A program made the position numbers and the translations under genes. Shown piece by piece: positions 9,266 through 22,707 of a stretch of DNA of 64,000 nt (position 1 is the stretch's first letter; every line of letters starts with the position of its first letter). This stretch comes from Pseudomonadota bacterium (GTDB lineage: Bacteria > Desulfobacterota > Binatia > Binatales > Binataceae). The stretch spans positions 143,851 to 207,850 of the forward strand of contig JAJPIF010000023.1 in NCBI GenBank assembly GCA_021324885.1, given 5' to 3'. The notes under the pieces are model-generated. The model was not told where the DNA came from. It saw only the letters and a list, made by a program, of their open reading frames with translations, and searched no databases.

Positions 9266-9742
9266 ATGGTCGTACAGCTTCATCCGGTAGCCAGCAAAGT
9301 GATGGAATTGCTGGAACCGCATATCGAACGGCAGGGGTTCGAATTGGTTTCGGTGGAGTACAAGGGCGGCGCGCGCGGCGGATTGTTGCGGCTGTTCATT
9401 GATCGGCCCCAGGGCGGCATCGGTCTGGATGAGCTTGAAGGTTTAAGCCGCGTCATCGGCGATTTGCTCGACGTGTACGATCCGGTGGCGGGACGCTATA
9501 CGCTGGAAGTTTCGTCGCCAGGGATAAACCGCCCGCTGACCAAGCTGACTCATTTCGAGCAGTATCGTGGACGCCGGGTGCGGGTCCGTACCCATCATGC
9601 CCATGAGGGGCAGAAGTCGTTCGTTGGCGTGCTCGCCGGGGTCAGCGAGTCGGGGATCGAACTGGACGATGAGATAAGCCGGCGCCGATGGTCGCTGGGC
9701 TTTGAGGAAATAAAGGAGGCCAACTACGAGCATCAGTTTTGA
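9266..9742 (+). CDS. rimP: Ribosome maturation factor RimP
   Basis: A 158-residue factor needed for maturation of the 30S subunit. The start chosen is ATG 9266 (MVVQLHPVASKVMELLEP); the same frame is open back to a GTG at 9209, but that lies inside the leader hairpin. Typical RimP sequence is seen: GFELVSVEYKGGARGGLLRLFID in the N-terminal alpha/beta domain, then GLSRVIGDLLDVYDPVAGRYTLEVSSPGINRPL, and a C-terminal SH3-like barrel (RRVRVRTHHAHEGQKSFVGVLAGV). It is the first gene of the translation operon, followed by nusA as usual. The 187-base spacer to nusA contains one 7-bp hairpin (CAGGCTG 9792-9798, CAGCCTG 9811-9817). Confidence 0.96.
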   Translation: MVVQLHPVASKVMELLEPHIERQGFELVSVEYKGGARGGLLRLFIDRPQGGIGLDELEGLSRVIGDLLDVYDPVAGRYTLEVSSPGINRPLTKLTHFEQYRGRRVRVRTHHAHEGQKSFVGVLAGVSESGIELDDEISRRRWSLGFEEIKEANYEHQF

Positions 9743-9929
9743 GCTCCGCCGTTTGTGTCAAGCCAACTCGGCGTGAGCCGAAACTCCCTGGCAGGCTGCG
9801 ATAATCCGGACAGCCTGAAGGAAGTTACAGTTAAGACGTGAGGCGCTGAAGCGGAATCACCGCTGAAGTTTGGGCGTGGGCAATCAGCGCCTTGCGCGAC
9901 GCGTCAATTGCCGCGCACCAGGAGGCCAA

Positions 9930-11288
9930 ATGCAGCTCGATCTTAACCGGGTCATTGAGCAGGTATCCAAAGAAAAAGGGATTGATAAAAGTATCGTCAT
10001 CAAAGCGGTCGAGGAGATGATGCACTCGGCCGCCAAGCGGACCTTTGGACCTGATCGCAGAATTGAATCGCGCTTTAACCAGGAAATCGGCGAAATCGAG
10101 CTGTTTGAAATCAAAACCGTGGTCGAAAATCCCGCCAACATGGGCGAAGTGTCGCTGTCGGAGGCGCACTCCAAGTACGACCCGGACGCCGAGATTGGCG
10201 ATGAGATCCTGCTCAAACTCGATACGGCCACGATGGGCCGGATTGCCGCACAGGCCGCCAAGCAGAACCTGATCCAGCATATCCGCGACGCCGAACGCAA
10301 ACAGATTTACAGCGAGTTCAAGGATCGCAAAAACGAGATCGTCTCGGGTATCGTGCAGCGCTTCGAGCGCAAAAATATGATCGTCAACCTGGGACGCACC
10401 GAGGCGATCCTGCCGGAAAAGGAGCAGATCCCCCACGAGCGCTATCGCCAGGGCGACCGTATCCGCGCCCTGATTGCCGAAGTGGACCTCTCGGACAAGG
10501 GCCTTGCGATCATACTGTCGCGCACCTCCAACGATTTTCTGCGCAAACTGTTCGAGCAGGAGGTCCCCGAAATCTACGAGGGCATCGTTGAAATTCGCCA
10601 ATGCGCGCGCGAACCCGGCGGCCGCGCCAAAGTGGCGGTTTATTCCAACGATTCCGACGTCGATCCGGTCGGCGCCTGTGTCGGCATGAAGGGAACGCGC
10701 GTGCAGTCGGTGGTCCAGGAACTGCGCGGTGAAAAAATCGACATCGTCCCCTGGACCGAAGATCAGGCCGAGTTGGTGTGCCGCGCGCTGGCCCCGGCCA
10801 AGGTGTCCAAGGTAATCATCGACGAGGATGAGCATTCCATGGAGGTGATCGTCCCCGACGATCAGCTCTCGCTTGCGATCGGCAAACGCGGCCAGAACGT
10901 GCGTCTGGCCCATCGCCTGACCGGATGGAAACTTGACGTGCGCAGCGAAGCCGAGGCCGAGGAAGAGGCCAGAGCGGCGCGGGCTTCGCTCAATGCTATT
11001 CCGGGGGTCGGTGACATCAATGCCGAACTGCTCTATCAATGGGGTTTTCGCTCCGCCGAGCAGCTGGCCGAAACTGAGGAGGGCGCGCTGGAGATTGACG
11101 GGATCAGTCCGGAACGGGCGCGCCAGTTGATCGCGGCGGCCCAGGCTCATGTGGCAAACAAAAAACGCCTTGCCCAGGAGGCGGCTGCGGCGGCGCAGTC
11201 AGTCGTCGCCGAAGACCAGACGGAAAAGCGCGATACGGTGGCGAGCCAAAGTGGGGAAGCAGAAAAAGGGCGCCCGGCCCAATCATAA
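9930..11288 (+). CDS. nusA: Transcription elongation/termination factor NusA
   Basis: A 452-residue RNA-polymerase-binding factor acting in pausing, termination and antitermination. The start is ATG 9930 with a strong AGGAGG upstream. Domains in order: the NusA N-terminal domain (about 1-125), an S1 domain (from about 139, GIVQRFERKNMIVNLGRTEA), two KH domains (GACVGMKGTRVQSVVQEL near 246 and LAIGKRGQNVRLAHRL near 314), then a helix-hairpin-helix region (IPGVGDINAELLYQWGF). The C-terminus ends in an alanine- and glutamine-rich tail. The last 38 bases overlap ylxR. Confidence 0.98.
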   Translation: MQLDLNRVIEQVSKEKGIDKSIVIKAVEEMMHSAAKRTFGPDRRIESRFNQEIGEIELFEIKTVVENPANMGEVSLSEAHSKYDPDAEIGDEILLKLDTATMGRIAAQAAKQNLIQHIRDAERKQIYSEFKDRKNEIVSGIVQRFERKNMIVNLGRTEAILPEKEQIPHERYRQGDRIRALIAEVDLSDKGLAIILSRTSNDFLRKLFEQEVPEIYEGIVEIRQCAREPGGRAKVAVYSNDSDVDPVGACVGMKGTRVQSVVQELRGEKIDIVPWTEDQAELVCRALAPAKVSKVIIDEDEHSMEVIVPDDQLSLAIGKRGQNVRLAHRLTGWKLDVRSEAEAEEEARAARASLNAIPGVGDINAELLYQWGFRSAEQLAETEEGALEIDGISPERARQLIAAAQAHVANKKRLAQEAAAAAQSVVAEDQTEKRDTVASQSGEAEKGRPAQS

Positions 11289-11562
11289 GCCGCGGCGCAC
11301 GTGTCTTGGATGCCGAGAAGTGGACTGGCAGCAGGCGCTGGTCAGGTTGGCAGCGCTGCCTGAAGGCGTGGTCGTTGACCCAACCGGGAAATTGGGTGGC
11401 CGCGGTGCCTATTTGCATCCGCGCCGCCAATGCCTGCAGCGGTTTGTACGGACGAAAATCAATCGGTTCCAGTCTTTGCGACGCTCCCTGGATCGCTCGG
11501 AACGCGTCAATCTGGTAAACATGGTGGCAGGACTGCTGGCTCCAAACTCTGGCCTTTTATAA
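11251..11562 (+). CDS. ylxR: YlxR family RNA-binding protein (DUF448)
   Basis: A small basic protein whose core, [19 protein letters not shown] followed by [19 protein letters not shown], matches the YlxR fold thought to bind RNA. The likely start is GTG 11251 ([16 protein letters not shown]), overlapping the 3' end of nusA; the frame is open further upstream inside nusA but that part is not YlxR-like. It sits between nusA and infB, its conserved position. The overlap suggests translational coupling. Confidence 0.88.
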   Translation: MGKQKKGARPNHKPRRTCLGCREVDWQQALVRLAALPEGVVVDPTGKLGGRGAYLHPRRQCLQRFVRTKINRFQSLRRSLDRSERVNLVNMVAGLLAPNSGLL

Positions 11563-11572
11563 AATACTACGG

Positions 11573-14632
<3,060 letters not shown>

Positions 14633-14707
14633 CGCCGACTTGGAAAACAAACGCGCAGCCGTGCGCCGCGCCCGCGTGCGGCCCCTGGCTGCGCCTGTTG
14701 TATCGTT

Positions 14708-14995
14708 ATGGTCGTTGGTGTGCTGAGGCTTACGCTTTACCTGCCGGACAACCACTCGCTTAAGGGGAAAAGGCAGGTTTTGCGCGCAATCAAGGATCGC
14801 GTGCGCAACAAGTTCAACGTCTCGATCGCCGAATCCGACGCCCATGATCTGTGGCAGCGGGCGGAGCTGGGAATCTGCCAGGTGGGCAGCGACCGCGCCT
14901 TTGTCGACCGCGCCCTGCGCGAGGTTGTGAACTTCATTGAAGCGTTGGGACTGGCTCCACTGGGTGAGGAGAATCTGGAAATCCTGCATTACTGA
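14708..14995 (+). CDS. DUF503 (YlxP-like) protein
   Basis: A 95-residue protein with the DUF503 pattern: VVGVLRLTLYLPDNHSLKGK, RQVLRAIKDRVRNKFNVSIAE, then a C-terminal helix. The family commonly lies between infB and rbfA, as here, and is associated with ribosome assembly by context only. ATG 14708 gives the expected N-terminus. Confidence 0.9.
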   Translation: MVVGVLRLTLYLPDNHSLKGKRQVLRAIKDRVRNKFNVSIAESDAHDLWQRAELGICQVGSDRAFVDRALREVVNFIEALGLAPLGEENLEILHY

Positions 14996-15045
14996 CATGG
15001 GGATGAGCGCTGTCCCGCTTCAAGCATCGGTAACGGCGGGTTAAC

Positions 15046-15408
15046 ATGAAAGACATGCAAAGCGACGGCCGACGGCCCGAGCGGGTGGCCGAAGCGCTGC
15101 TGCGCGAACTTTCGGCACTGCTCTACCGCGATTTGAAAGATCCCCGGCTGCGGGGAGTGACGCTGACGGACGTGAGACTGACCCCGGACCTGCGCCATGC
15201 GCGCGTGTACTTCTCCCATCTGCAAGGCGCCCAGCGCGGCCAGGAAGCAGTGGAGGGATTTCACAGCGCAACGGGTTTTATCCGGCAAAAAATCGGTCGC
15301 GGGCTCGGCCTGCGTTACGCGCCCGCGCTGCATTTCGAGTACGACCCGGGTATCGAACGCGCCGCCCGGATCGATGCCCTGCTGCGCAAGGACCATTTCA
15401 AGGATTGA
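15046..15408 (+). CDS. rbfA: 30S ribosome-binding factor RbfA
   Basis: A 120-residue KH-like protein assisting late 30S maturation at helix 1 of 16S rRNA. Typical sequence: RPERVAEALLRELSALLYRDL, then GVTLTDVRLTPDLRHARVYFS, then LRYAPALHFEYDPGIERAARI. Start at ATG 15046. It precedes truB by 33 bases in the conserved order. Confidence 0.96.
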   Translation: MKDMQSDGRRPERVAEALLRELSALLYRDLKDPRLRGVTLTDVRLTPDLRHARVYFSHLQGAQRGQEAVEGFHSATGFIRQKIGRGLGLRYAPALHFEYDPGIERAARIDALLRKDHFKD

Positions 15409-15441
15409 CCGGCATTCGGAGTCTGTACCATCCCTTCCACC

Positions 15442-16323
15442 GTGAACGGAGTGCTGCTGATCGACAAGCCCGCCGGCTTGGGGTCCGCTGAGGTCGTGCG
15501 CCGGGTCAAGAGATTGCTCAAACCGGCCAAGGTCGGGCATCTCGGCACACTCGATCCGTTTGCGACCGGACTGCTGCCGATCCTGATTGGAGAGGCGACC
15601 AAGATCGCGCAATTCCTGGAGCATCGCGACAAGCGTTATGAGGGCGTGATCGCACTGGGAACGCAGACCGACACGCTGGATCCAACCGGCGAGATAATCG
15701 ATACGGCGGCGCTACCGCCGTTGGACGGGGGTATCCTGGATGAAATTGCGCAGCGCTTCACCGGCGAGTTCGAGCAAGTCCCGCCCGTCTATTCCGCGAT
15801 CAAGCGGGCAGGAGTGCCGCTCTACAAACTGGCGCGCCAAGGGATGGAACCTCCGCCGCCGGCGCCCCGCAAGGTCGTGGTGCACCGCCTTCAACTGCTT
15901 CCGCAATGCGCCAGCCGCGTCCGCTTCTGGCTTGAGTGCGCCACCGGAATGTATGTACGCGCGCTGGCGCGCGATATCGGTACCGCGTTGGGGACGGTAG
16001 CGCATCTGGCGCAACTGCGGCGCGTCGGCACCGGCGGTTTTTCGATCGAGCAGGCCGTCGCCCTGGATGCGGCGCTGGCTGGTTTGGAAAAGGGATTACC
16101 GCCGGCGCTGGTCGATCTCAACCGGGCTTTGGCGGATATGAGCCCGGTGGAGGTGGATCAAACGGTGGCCCGCCGCGTCCGCAACGGCGACGCGTCGGCG
16201 CTGCTGTCAATGGTCAAGCTCGGCCGCGGACCGTTCAAGGTGCTGTGCCGCGGTGGCCTGGTGGCAATCGCCCAATTCAGCCCCGAAGGCAGACTGAGCC
16301 TGGCGCGAGTCTTTGGCGAATGA
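15442..16323 (+). CDS. truB: tRNA pseudouridine(55) synthase TruB
   Basis: A 293-residue enzyme forming pseudouridine 55 in the tRNA T-loop. GTG start at 15442 (VNGVLLIDKPAGLGS). The catalytic motif GHLGTLDPFATGLLP contains the nucleophile Asp38. Further TruB sequence: RYEGVIALGTQTDTLDPTGE, PPVYSAIKRAGVPLYKLARQG and the CATGMYVRALARDIG strand. A short PUA-like C-terminal region is present. It lies 96 bases before rpsO. Confidence 0.97.
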   Translation: MNGVLLIDKPAGLGSAEVVRRVKRLLKPAKVGHLGTLDPFATGLLPILIGEATKIAQFLEHRDKRYEGVIALGTQTDTLDPTGEIIDTAALPPLDGGILDEIAQRFTGEFEQVPPVYSAIKRAGVPLYKLARQGMEPPPPAPRKVVVHRLQLLPQCASRVRFWLECATGMYVRALARDIGTALGTVAHLAQLRRVGTGGFSIEQAVALDAALAGLEKGLPPALVDLNRALADMSPVEVDQTVARRVRNGDASALLSMVKLGRGPFKVLCRGGLVAIAQFSPEGRLSLARVFGE

Positions 16324-16419
16324 ATCACCGGCGAAACAGGGCGGCGGCTTGTGGGAACGGCGCGGCTATGGTACGTTATCCGCTTAAGGAAAGGATAAAG
16401 GGAAAGTAAGAGTCTTCTG

Positions 16420-16689
16420 ATGCCCCTCGTTGCGGCCCGTAAGCGGGAAATCATTGGTTCCTATGCTCGCAGCAAAAACGACAGCGGCTCGCCCGAAGTG
16501 CAAATCGCGCTTTTGACAGCCCGCATCGAGAGCCTCAGCGAGCATTTCAAATCGCATGTCAAAGATCATCATTCCCGGGTCGGTCTGTTGCGCCTGGTGG
16601 GCAAGCGCCGCCGCCTGCTCGACTACTTGCGGGGATGCGATTTTGGCCGCTACCGCGCGCTGATCGAGAAACTGGGTATCCGAAGATAA
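16420..16689 (+). CDS. rpsO: Small subunit ribosomal protein uS15
   Basis: An 89-residue protein with the whole uS15 pattern: [45 protein letters not shown], ending [10 protein letters not shown]. It binds the central domain of 16S rRNA. It precedes pnp in the order seen in most bacteria. Confidence 0.98.
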   Translation: MPLVAARKREIIGSYARSKNDSGSPEVQIALLTARIESLSEHFKSHVKDHHSRVGLLRLVGKRRRLLDYLRGCDFGRYRALIEKLGIRR

Positions 16690-16829
16690 GGCTGGTCGCC
16701 TGAAAACCGGCTCTGTACAAGCCGCATCGCCTGTAGTGCGGCCCAGCCAATGGAGCCGCTGACAGACTGACCCCGCGCTCTGTCTTGTTGGGGCAGCCGC
16801 CTCGACCTCCCTGAGGTACAACTCTATCT
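16690..16829 (+). promoter_or_regulatory. Structured rpsO-pnp spacer (possible PNPase autoregulation site)
   Basis: The 140-base spacer holds nested complementary segments. GGCTGG (16690-16695) can pair with CCAGCC (16743-16748), enclosing GCCGCA (16721-16726) with TGCGGC (16737-16742). A second hairpin follows, GACAGA (16761-16766) with TCTGTC (16779-16784), whose loop CCCC could also pair with the GGGG at 16790-16793. In enterobacteria the same spacer holds a terminator and an RNase III site through which PNPase controls its own mRNA. Whether that applies here is inference from position. Confidence 0.45.
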
Positions 16830-18944
16830 ATGTTTAGGAAGCTTGAAATCGACTTCCATGGCCGCAAACTCTCGCTTGAAACCGGGCGTCTGGCCAGGCA
16901 GGCGCATGGCGCGGTGCTCGCCCAGTACGGTGAAACGGTTGTATTGGCCACCGTTGTTTCCGCCTATGACAGTCGTGAGAAGGTGGATTTTCTGCCGCTG
17001 ACGGTCGATTATCTGGAGAAGACTTTCGCTGCGGGAAAAATCCCCGGTGGATTTTTCAAACGGGAGGGCCGCCCCTCCGAAAAGGAAATCCTCACCTCGC
17101 GCCTGATCGACCGCGCGATGCGGCCGCTGTTCCCCAAGGGCTACGACAAGGAAACCCAGCTGATTGTAACCGTGCTCTCGGTCGATCGTGAGAACGATCC
17201 CGATGTGTTGTCCTTGATCGCCGCCTCGACCGCCCTGGAAATTTCGGACATACCGCATGACGGTCCCGTGGCTGCGGTCAGGATGGGGCGGATCGACGGC
17301 AAATTGGTGGTCAATCCGTTGCGCAGCCAGATGGACCGCACGGACATCTCGATGGTGGTGGCGGCGAAGCCGGACTCGATTGTGATGCTGGAGGGCGGCG
17401 CCAATATCGTTGATGAGGAAAGCGTGCTGGAGGCGCTGTTTACCGCCCACGAGGAACTCCATTCGATTTTCGAGATTCAGCGTGAACTGCGCCGGATGGT
17501 TGGCAAACCCAAACGCGAGTTCAAGCGCAAGGAACTTGACCAGGCGATGGTCGAGGCAATGCGCCAGCGTATCGGCGACGGCCTCGATGTGGCCCTGAGC
17601 ACGCCCGGCAAGAAGGAGCGCTCGGCCGCGGTGAACGACCTCGAAGAGCGCGTCGTTGCGGAGCTCTCCCAACGGTTTCCTGATGCCGGAAACGAACTGG
17701 CTGCGGTCTTCGAGTATTTGATGCGCCAGCGGGTCCGTCAGGTCATTCTCGACGAAGATCGCCGGATCGATGATCGACGCTCGACCGATATCCGCCCGCT
17801 CAGCGCCACGGTTCAAGCTCTGCCCAGAACTCATGGTTCGGCGCTTTTCACTCGCGGCGAGACCCAGGTACTGGCGACCGTCACGCTGGGCACCTCCTCC
17901 GATGAGCAGAAGATCGACGCGCTGCTGGGCGAGCATTACAAGAAGTTCATGCTTCACTATAATTTCCCGCCGTTTTCCACCGGCGAGGTGAAGTTCCTGC
18001 GTGGTCCCTCGCGCCGCGAAATTGGCCATGGCGCGCTGGCCGAACGCGCGTTGCAGGCGGTCCTGCCTCCCGAAGATCAGTTCCCCTACACGATCCGGGT
18101 TGTATCCGAAGTGCTCGAATCCAACGGCAGTTCCTCGATGGCCACGGTATGCGGCGGCAGCCTGGCTCTGATGGATGCGGGAGTGCCAGTCAAGGCGGCG
18201 GTGGCCGGAATCGCGATGGGTCTGGTCAAGGAGGGCGACAAGGTCCGCGTCCTGACCGATATCCTGGGCGACGAAGACCATCTGGGCGACATGGATTTCA
18301 AGGTTGCCGGAACTTCGCAGGGGGTGACCGCGATCCAGATGGACAACAAGGTCGGCGGCATCACCCGTGATGTGATGCGGCAGGCGCTGCATCAGGCCCG
18401 CGACGCGCGGTTGTTCGTGCTGGACGTGATGCAGCGGGCGCTGGAGGCGCCGCGCAAGGAGGTCTCGCTTTACGCCCCGCGGATCACCACGCTGCATATC
18501 AAACCCGACAAGATTCGCGACGTAATCGGTCCGGGCGGCAAGGTAATTCGTGGCATCGTGGAAGACACCGGATGCAAGATTGATATAGAAGACGACGGCA
18601 CGGTGCGGATTGCTTCCGCGGACAGCGCGGCGATGGAAAAAGCGATCAACACTATCCAGTCGATTACAGAGGAGCCGGAAATCGGGAAAATCTATAAGGG
18701 CAAAGTTCGCAAGGTGGTGGATTTTGGCGCCTTTGTCGAAATCCTGCCGGGGACTGATGGTCTGGTCCACATCTCGCAACTGTCGGATAAACGAGTCAGG
18801 CGCGTTGAAGACGTTCTTAACGAGGGCGACGAAGTAATGGTGAAGGTGCTCGACATCGACCGCAGTGGAAAAATCCGCCTTTCGGTCCGCGAAGCCCAGC
18901 AGGAATCGCAATCGGCAGGAGCGGAGGCAAAACCCCTGGCATGA
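16830..18944 (+). CDS. pnp: Polyribonucleotide nucleotidyltransferase (PNPase)
   Basis: A 704-residue phosphorolytic 3'-5' exoribonuclease, trimeric and often part of the degradosome. First RNase PH domain with [18 protein letters not shown]; a helical linker; second RNase PH domain with the catalytic-acid region [16 protein letters not shown]; a KH domain ([20 protein letters not shown]) and a C-terminal S1 domain ([24 protein letters not shown]). Full family length. Its stop overlaps the start of the M16 peptidase gene by four bases. Confidence 0.98.
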   Translation: MFRKLEIDFHGRKLSLETGRLARQAHGAVLAQYGETVVLATVVSAYDSREKVDFLPLTVDYLEKTFAAGKIPGGFFKREGRPSEKEILTSRLIDRAMRPLFPKGYDKETQLIVTVLSVDRENDPDVLSLIAASTALEISDIPHDGPVAAVRMGRIDGKLVVNPLRSQMDRTDISMVVAAKPDSIVMLEGGANIVDEESVLEALFTAHEELHSIFEIQRELRRMVGKPKREFKRKELDQAMVEAMRQRIGDGLDVALSTPGKKERSAAVNDLEERVVAELSQRFPDAGNELAAVFEYLMRQRVRQVILDEDRRIDDRRSTDIRPLSATVQALPRTHGSALFTRGETQVLATVTLGTSSDEQKIDALLGEHYKKFMLHYNFPPFSTGEVKFLRGPSRREIGHGALAERALQAVLPPEDQFPYTIRVVSEVLESNGSSSMATVCGGSLALMDAGVPVKAAVAGIAMGLVKEGDKVRVLTDILGDEDHLGDMDFKVAGTSQGVTAIQMDNKVGGITRDVMRQALHQARDARLFVLDVMQRALEAPRKEVSLYAPRITTLHIKPDKIRDVIGPGGKVIRGIVEDTGCKIDIEDDGTVRIASADSAAMEKAINTIQSITEEPEIGKIYKGKVRKVVDFGAFVEILPGTDGLVHISQLSDKRVRRVEDVLNEGDEVMVKVLDIDRSGKIRLSVREAQQESQSAGAEAKPLA

Positions 18945-20200
18945 CCCAGAAATCCCTGTTGTCCAACGGCGTGCGGGTCCTCACCGAGGCGATGCCGCAT
19001 TCTTTATCGGCCACGATCGGAATTTGGGTGGAAAATGGATCGCGCTACGAGCAGCCGCATGAAAACGGCGTCTCCCACCTGATCGAGCATCTGCTGTTCA
19101 AGGGCACCCGCAAGCGCACCGCAGCGCAGATCGCCGAGGAAATCGACGCGGTCGGCGGCGTGCTCAACGCGTTTACGGGCAAGGAATACACCTGCTACTA
19201 CGCCAAGGTGCTCGGCACCGATCTCGAAATGGCGACCGATCTTCTCGCCGACCTGTTCCTCAATTCGCTGTTTGATGCCGAGGAGATCAAGCGCGAACAG
19301 CAGGTCGTGCTGCAGGAGATTTCCCAGGCCGAAGATACGCCCGATGACTTTATTCATGATCTGTTCAACCTGAAATTCTGGTCGGGCCATCCGCTGGCTC
19401 TGCCGATCGCTGGCACCGTTGCCACCGTGACCTCGCTAGATCGAGATTTGATGACCTCCTTCATGGACCAGCGCTATCGCGCCGAGCGGGTGTTTATCGC
19501 CGCGGCCGGGAAGGTCGATCACGATGCGCTGGTGGCCCAATGCGAGCGGCTCTTCAGCGGCATTGCCGGTGACGGCAGGGTCGACCAGCTCAGACCGCCC
19601 AAAGTCCATTCGGTGGTCCTCAATCACGAAAAGCAGCTTGAACAGGCGCACCTCTGTCTGGGCGGTCCGGGCATCAGCCAGACCCATCAATCACGCTATG
19701 CCGGCTACGTGCTGAACACCGCGCTGGGCGGCGGGATGTCCTCGCGGCTGTTTCAGGAAGTGCGGGAGAAGCGCGGCAAGGTTTACAGCATCTATTCCTT
19801 CCTCTCTTCGCATCTGGATTGCGGCTATTTCGCGATTTATGCCGGCACCAACCCCGAGTGGGTGGACGAGGTTCTCGACATCACGCTGGCCGAACTCAGG
19901 CAGGTCGCCAGGGAAGGGCTGAGGCCGGCCGAGCTGGAGCGCGCCAAGAGCCAGCTTAAGGGCAATCTGCTCCTGGGACTGGAATCCACCGACGCCCGCA
20001 TGAACCGGCTGGCCCGCAACGAGATCTATTTCCGCCGCGACATCCCGGTCGAAGAACTGGCCCGCGACATCGAAGCGGTCACCCGCGACCAGGTTGTCGA
20101 ACTGGCCAACACGTTTTTCGATCCCCACCAGATGGCGCTGGTTGTGCTCGGCGATCTAAAGGGCCGCGAGCTGCCCGCCAATATCTTTTCGGCGTTGTAA
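18941..20200 (+). CDS. M16 family zinc peptidase
   Basis: A 419-residue pitrilysin/insulinase-type peptidase related to the processing-peptidase-like proteins encoded after pnp in many bacteria. The inverted zinc motif HLIEH (His46, Glu49, His50) is intact, with a downstream acidic zinc ligand in the [15 protein letters not shown] region. The C-terminal half shows the M16 arrangement [27 protein letters not shown]. It is translationally coupled to pnp (ATGA overlap). There is no signal peptide, so it is probably cytoplasmic. The substrate is unknown. Confidence 0.93.
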   Translation: MTQKSLLSNGVRVLTEAMPHSLSATIGIWVENGSRYEQPHENGVSHLIEHLLFKGTRKRTAAQIAEEIDAVGGVLNAFTGKEYTCYYAKVLGTDLEMATDLLADLFLNSLFDAEEIKREQQVVLQEISQAEDTPDDFIHDLFNLKFWSGHPLALPIAGTVATVTSLDRDLMTSFMDQRYRAERVFIAAAGKVDHDALVAQCERLFSGIAGDGRVDQLRPPKVHSVVLNHEKQLEQAHLCLGGPGISQTHQSRYAGYVLNTALGGGMSSRLFQEVREKRGKVYSIYSFLSSHLDCGYFAIYAGTNPEWVDEVLDITLAELRQVAREGLRPAELERAKSQLKGNLLLGLESTDARMNRLARNEIYFRRDIPVEELARDIEAVTRDQVVELANTFFDPHQMALVVLGDLKGRELPANIFSAL

Positions 20201-20293
20201 TCGCTCGCCTTCTCTAGTGAACGCGATGGCTTCCAACGTGCGTGAGTTTGAGCCCGTTGGCAGCCTTACAATCGAGAACTGGCGTCATTAATC

Positions 20294-20740
20294 ATGGTGA
20301 CCACGGTTGTAAAAATAAAGCGTCTGCGGAGCGGCCGTTTGCCATTACCCCAGTACCATAGCGACGGGGCGGCAGGAATCGATCTGCGGGCAGCTCTCGA
20401 GCAGGCGCTGACGCTGGGTCCACTGGAGCGATGCGCGGTGCCTGCTGGAGTTGCAATCGAGATTCCGCCCGGATTCGAGGGGCAGGTGCGCCCGCGCAGC
20501 GGACGGGCATTGCGCGAGGGACTTACCCTGGTCAACACCCCGGGGACGATTGATTCGGATTACCGGGGCGAAATCGAGGTAATTGTGGTCAATCTGGGCC
20601 GCGATCCGGTCACGATTGAACCTGGCGACCGTATCGCCCAACTGATAATAGCACCCGTCGCGCGCGCCACGGTAGTCGAAGTCGAGGAACTGACCGATAC
20701 CCCTCGAGGCGGCGGCGGGTTCGGCCACACCGGTCGCTGA
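20294..20740 (+). CDS. dut: dUTP diphosphatase
   Basis: A 148-residue trimeric dUTPase that hydrolyses dUTP to dUMP. All five motifs are visible: GAAGIDLRA (1), RPRSGRAL (2), [14 protein letters not shown] (3), GDRIAQLII (4) and [11 protein letters not shown] (5). In motif 5 a His replaces the usual Ser before T-G. ATG start at 20294. It follows the M16 peptidase after 93 bases and precedes purB. Confidence 0.96.
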   Translation: MVTTVVKIKRLRSGRLPLPQYHSDGAAGIDLRAALEQALTLGPLERCAVPAGVAIEIPPGFEGQVRPRSGRALREGLTLVNTPGTIDSDYRGEIEVIVVNLGRDPVTIEPGDRIAQLIIAPVARATVVEVEELTDTPRGGGGFGHTGR

Positions 20741-20885
20741 GCCGGCGAAGCTGCCGGTAAGGCGCGCCGCCGGGATTGGATGCTCAGCTATCGATCAACA
20801 AACTCACAAGATGAACGGGCTGACCCTCGTGCGCTAAAAGTCGAACGGCGGCCTGCCCCCTGCTTGGGAACGGGAAGAAAATCGC

Positions 20886-22295
20886 ATGACGCAAGAGGTT
20901 CGCGACAACGATGCGGCGTTGCTTGAGGTGAGCCCGATTGATGGGCGCTACAGGGCGCGAACGCGGGTTCTCGAAGCCTATTTCAGCGAATTTGCCCTGA
21001 TTCGCTATCGTGTGCGCGCGATGGTCGAATGGTACCTTTCGCTCGCCGCCAATCCCGCAATCGATGCGCTGCCCACACTCGAACTCGCGATCATAAAACG
21101 TCTTCGTGACATCTACCAGCGCTTCTCGATGGAGGACGCCCGCAAGGTCAAGCAACTCGAGCGTTCGCTCAACCATGACGTCAAGGCAGTGGAGTATTTC
21201 CTCAAGCAGCGGATCGTTGAGATCGCACCCGGCCTGCCGCCGGAGATGGTGCACTTCGCCTGCACCTCGGAGGACGTCAACAGTATCGCTTACGCGCTGA
21301 TCCTGAAGGAGTTTGTTGGCGCTGAGCTCCAGCCGCGCTTGGACAAGGTTACGGCCACGCTTGGCGCGATGGCCCATCAGCTGCGCGACGTGGCGATGCT
21401 CAGTCTCACCCACGGTCAGGCCGCCACTCCAACCACTGCCGGCAAGGAGCTGGCGATCTTCGCCGCGCGCCTTAAGCGTCAATTATGTCAGTTGCAGAAG
21501 CAGGAATACCTGGCCAAGGCCAGCGGCGCAGTGGGCAACTTCAACGCGCATCAGTTCGCCTGCCCCGAAGTGGACTGGATCGAACATTCGAAGAAATTCG
21601 TGGAATCGCTCGGACTGACCTGGAATCCGCTCACCACGCAAATCGAACCCCATGATTACATGGCCGAGTTGTTCGATACCGTGGTGCGCATCGACACTAT
21701 CCTGATCGACCTGGCGCGCGACATGTGGGGCTACATCTCGCGCCATTACTTCACCCAGCATCCGGTAGCAGGCGAGGTCGGTTCCTCGACGATGCCGCAT
21801 AAAATCAACCCGATCGATTTTGAAAACTGCGAGGGCAATCTCGGAGTTGCCACTGCCCTGTTTCAACATCTGGCAATCAAGCTGCCAATTTCCCGCTTCC
21901 AGCGTGATTTGAGCGACAGCACCGCGTTGCGCAGCATCGGTTCGGCTTTCGGCCATGTGGTGATTGCCCTCGCCGCACTGGATCGCGGTCTCGGGCTGGT
22001 GGAAATCAACCGCGCGCGAATCGCCGAGGAGCTCGGCGAGGAGCAATCGTGGGAGGTGGTAAGCGAGGCGATTCAGACCTTGATGCGCCGCTACGGCCTG
22101 TCCAATCCATACGAAACGCTCAAGGAACTGACGCGCGGACGTGCGATGTCGCGCCAGGTAATCGAGGACTTCATCGCGGGTTTGCCGCTCGACGAGGCGG
22201 CCAAAGAACGCCTGCGCCAGCTCACTCCCGAAACTTACCTGGGACTTGCCTCCCAACTGGTTGACCGCTTTACGCCTGGCGGCAAGCCGAGCTGA
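20886..22295 (+). CDS. purB: Adenylosuccinate lyase
   Basis: A 469-residue member of the fumarase/aspartase superfamily, catalysing two steps: SAICAR to AICAR and adenylosuccinate to AMP. The N-terminal SPIDGRYRARTRVLEAYFSEF is the form found in E. coli-type PurB. The signature loop GSSTMPHKINPIDFENCEGN and the segment LTHGQAATPTTAGKE with the catalytic His are present. It is separated from the pur cluster by 412 bases but is co-directional. Confidence 0.96.
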   Translation: MTQEVRDNDAALLEVSPIDGRYRARTRVLEAYFSEFALIRYRVRAMVEWYLSLAANPAIDALPTLELAIIKRLRDIYQRFSMEDARKVKQLERSLNHDVKAVEYFLKQRIVEIAPGLPPEMVHFACTSEDVNSIAYALILKEFVGAELQPRLDKVTATLGAMAHQLRDVAMLSLTHGQAATPTTAGKELAIFAARLKRQLCQLQKQEYLAKASGAVGNFNAHQFACPEVDWIEHSKKFVESLGLTWNPLTTQIEPHDYMAELFDTVVRIDTILIDLARDMWGYISRHYFTQHPVAGEVGSSTMPHKINPIDFENCEGNLGVATALFQHLAIKLPISRFQRDLSDSTALRSIGSAFGHVVIALAALDRGLGLVEINRARIAEELGEEQSWEVVSEAIQTLMRRYGLSNPYETLKELTRGRAMSRQVIEDFIAGLPLDEAAKERLRQLTPETYLGLASQLVDRFTPGGKPS

Positions 22296-22707
22296 CCTCG
22301 CCGGCGGGCGGGAGTTGCCGAGAAACGAAATTGGTCTGCTCAAGGCGATCCATCGGGTGCGGGCGAGCGGACGCTTGCAGCCGACCCGGTTCCCAATGAA
22401 TTGATTGCCCGGATTGTGGATGCCGCGATTCAAGCGCCGTTGGCCGAAACAATTTGACAGACGTCGCCCCCGCTGACCGCTTCGGCAATCCCGGGTCGGG
22501 ATCAGGTCCGGATCGACGGTATCGTTTGAAGCTTCGGCGGACGCTACAATCAGGGCGACGGTTTCTGTTGATAATCGGCTGATGCGCGGAGCGCTGGTTG
22601 TTTATCCGTCCGCGGCAGTCGATTATCTAAATTCTATGCCGCCCCTGACGAGATCCAGCGGCTGCCATGCAGGGTGCGCTAAGCCCGGTGCGGCAACGGA
22701 GTATATC
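22296..22707. other. Gene-free spacer between purB and purC
   Basis: 412 bases without a credible coding region. A -10-like TACAAT lies at 22545-22550 but without a good -35 box at normal spacing, so I do not call a promoter. I found no purine-riboswitch core or clear PurR-like operator by eye. The purC frame is open upstream to 22582, but that extension is not PurC-like. Confidence 0.5.

Noticed and set aside
9831..11150. Long minus-strand frame opposite nusA
   Set aside because: Mirror of a well-supported gene in GC-rich DNA; no family pattern and no start context. The same applies to the long antisense frames opposite pnp, infB and purB.
22296..22707. Purine riboswitch or PurR operator upstream of purC
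   Set aside because: I could not find the conserved core of a purine riboswitch or a clear inverted operator.
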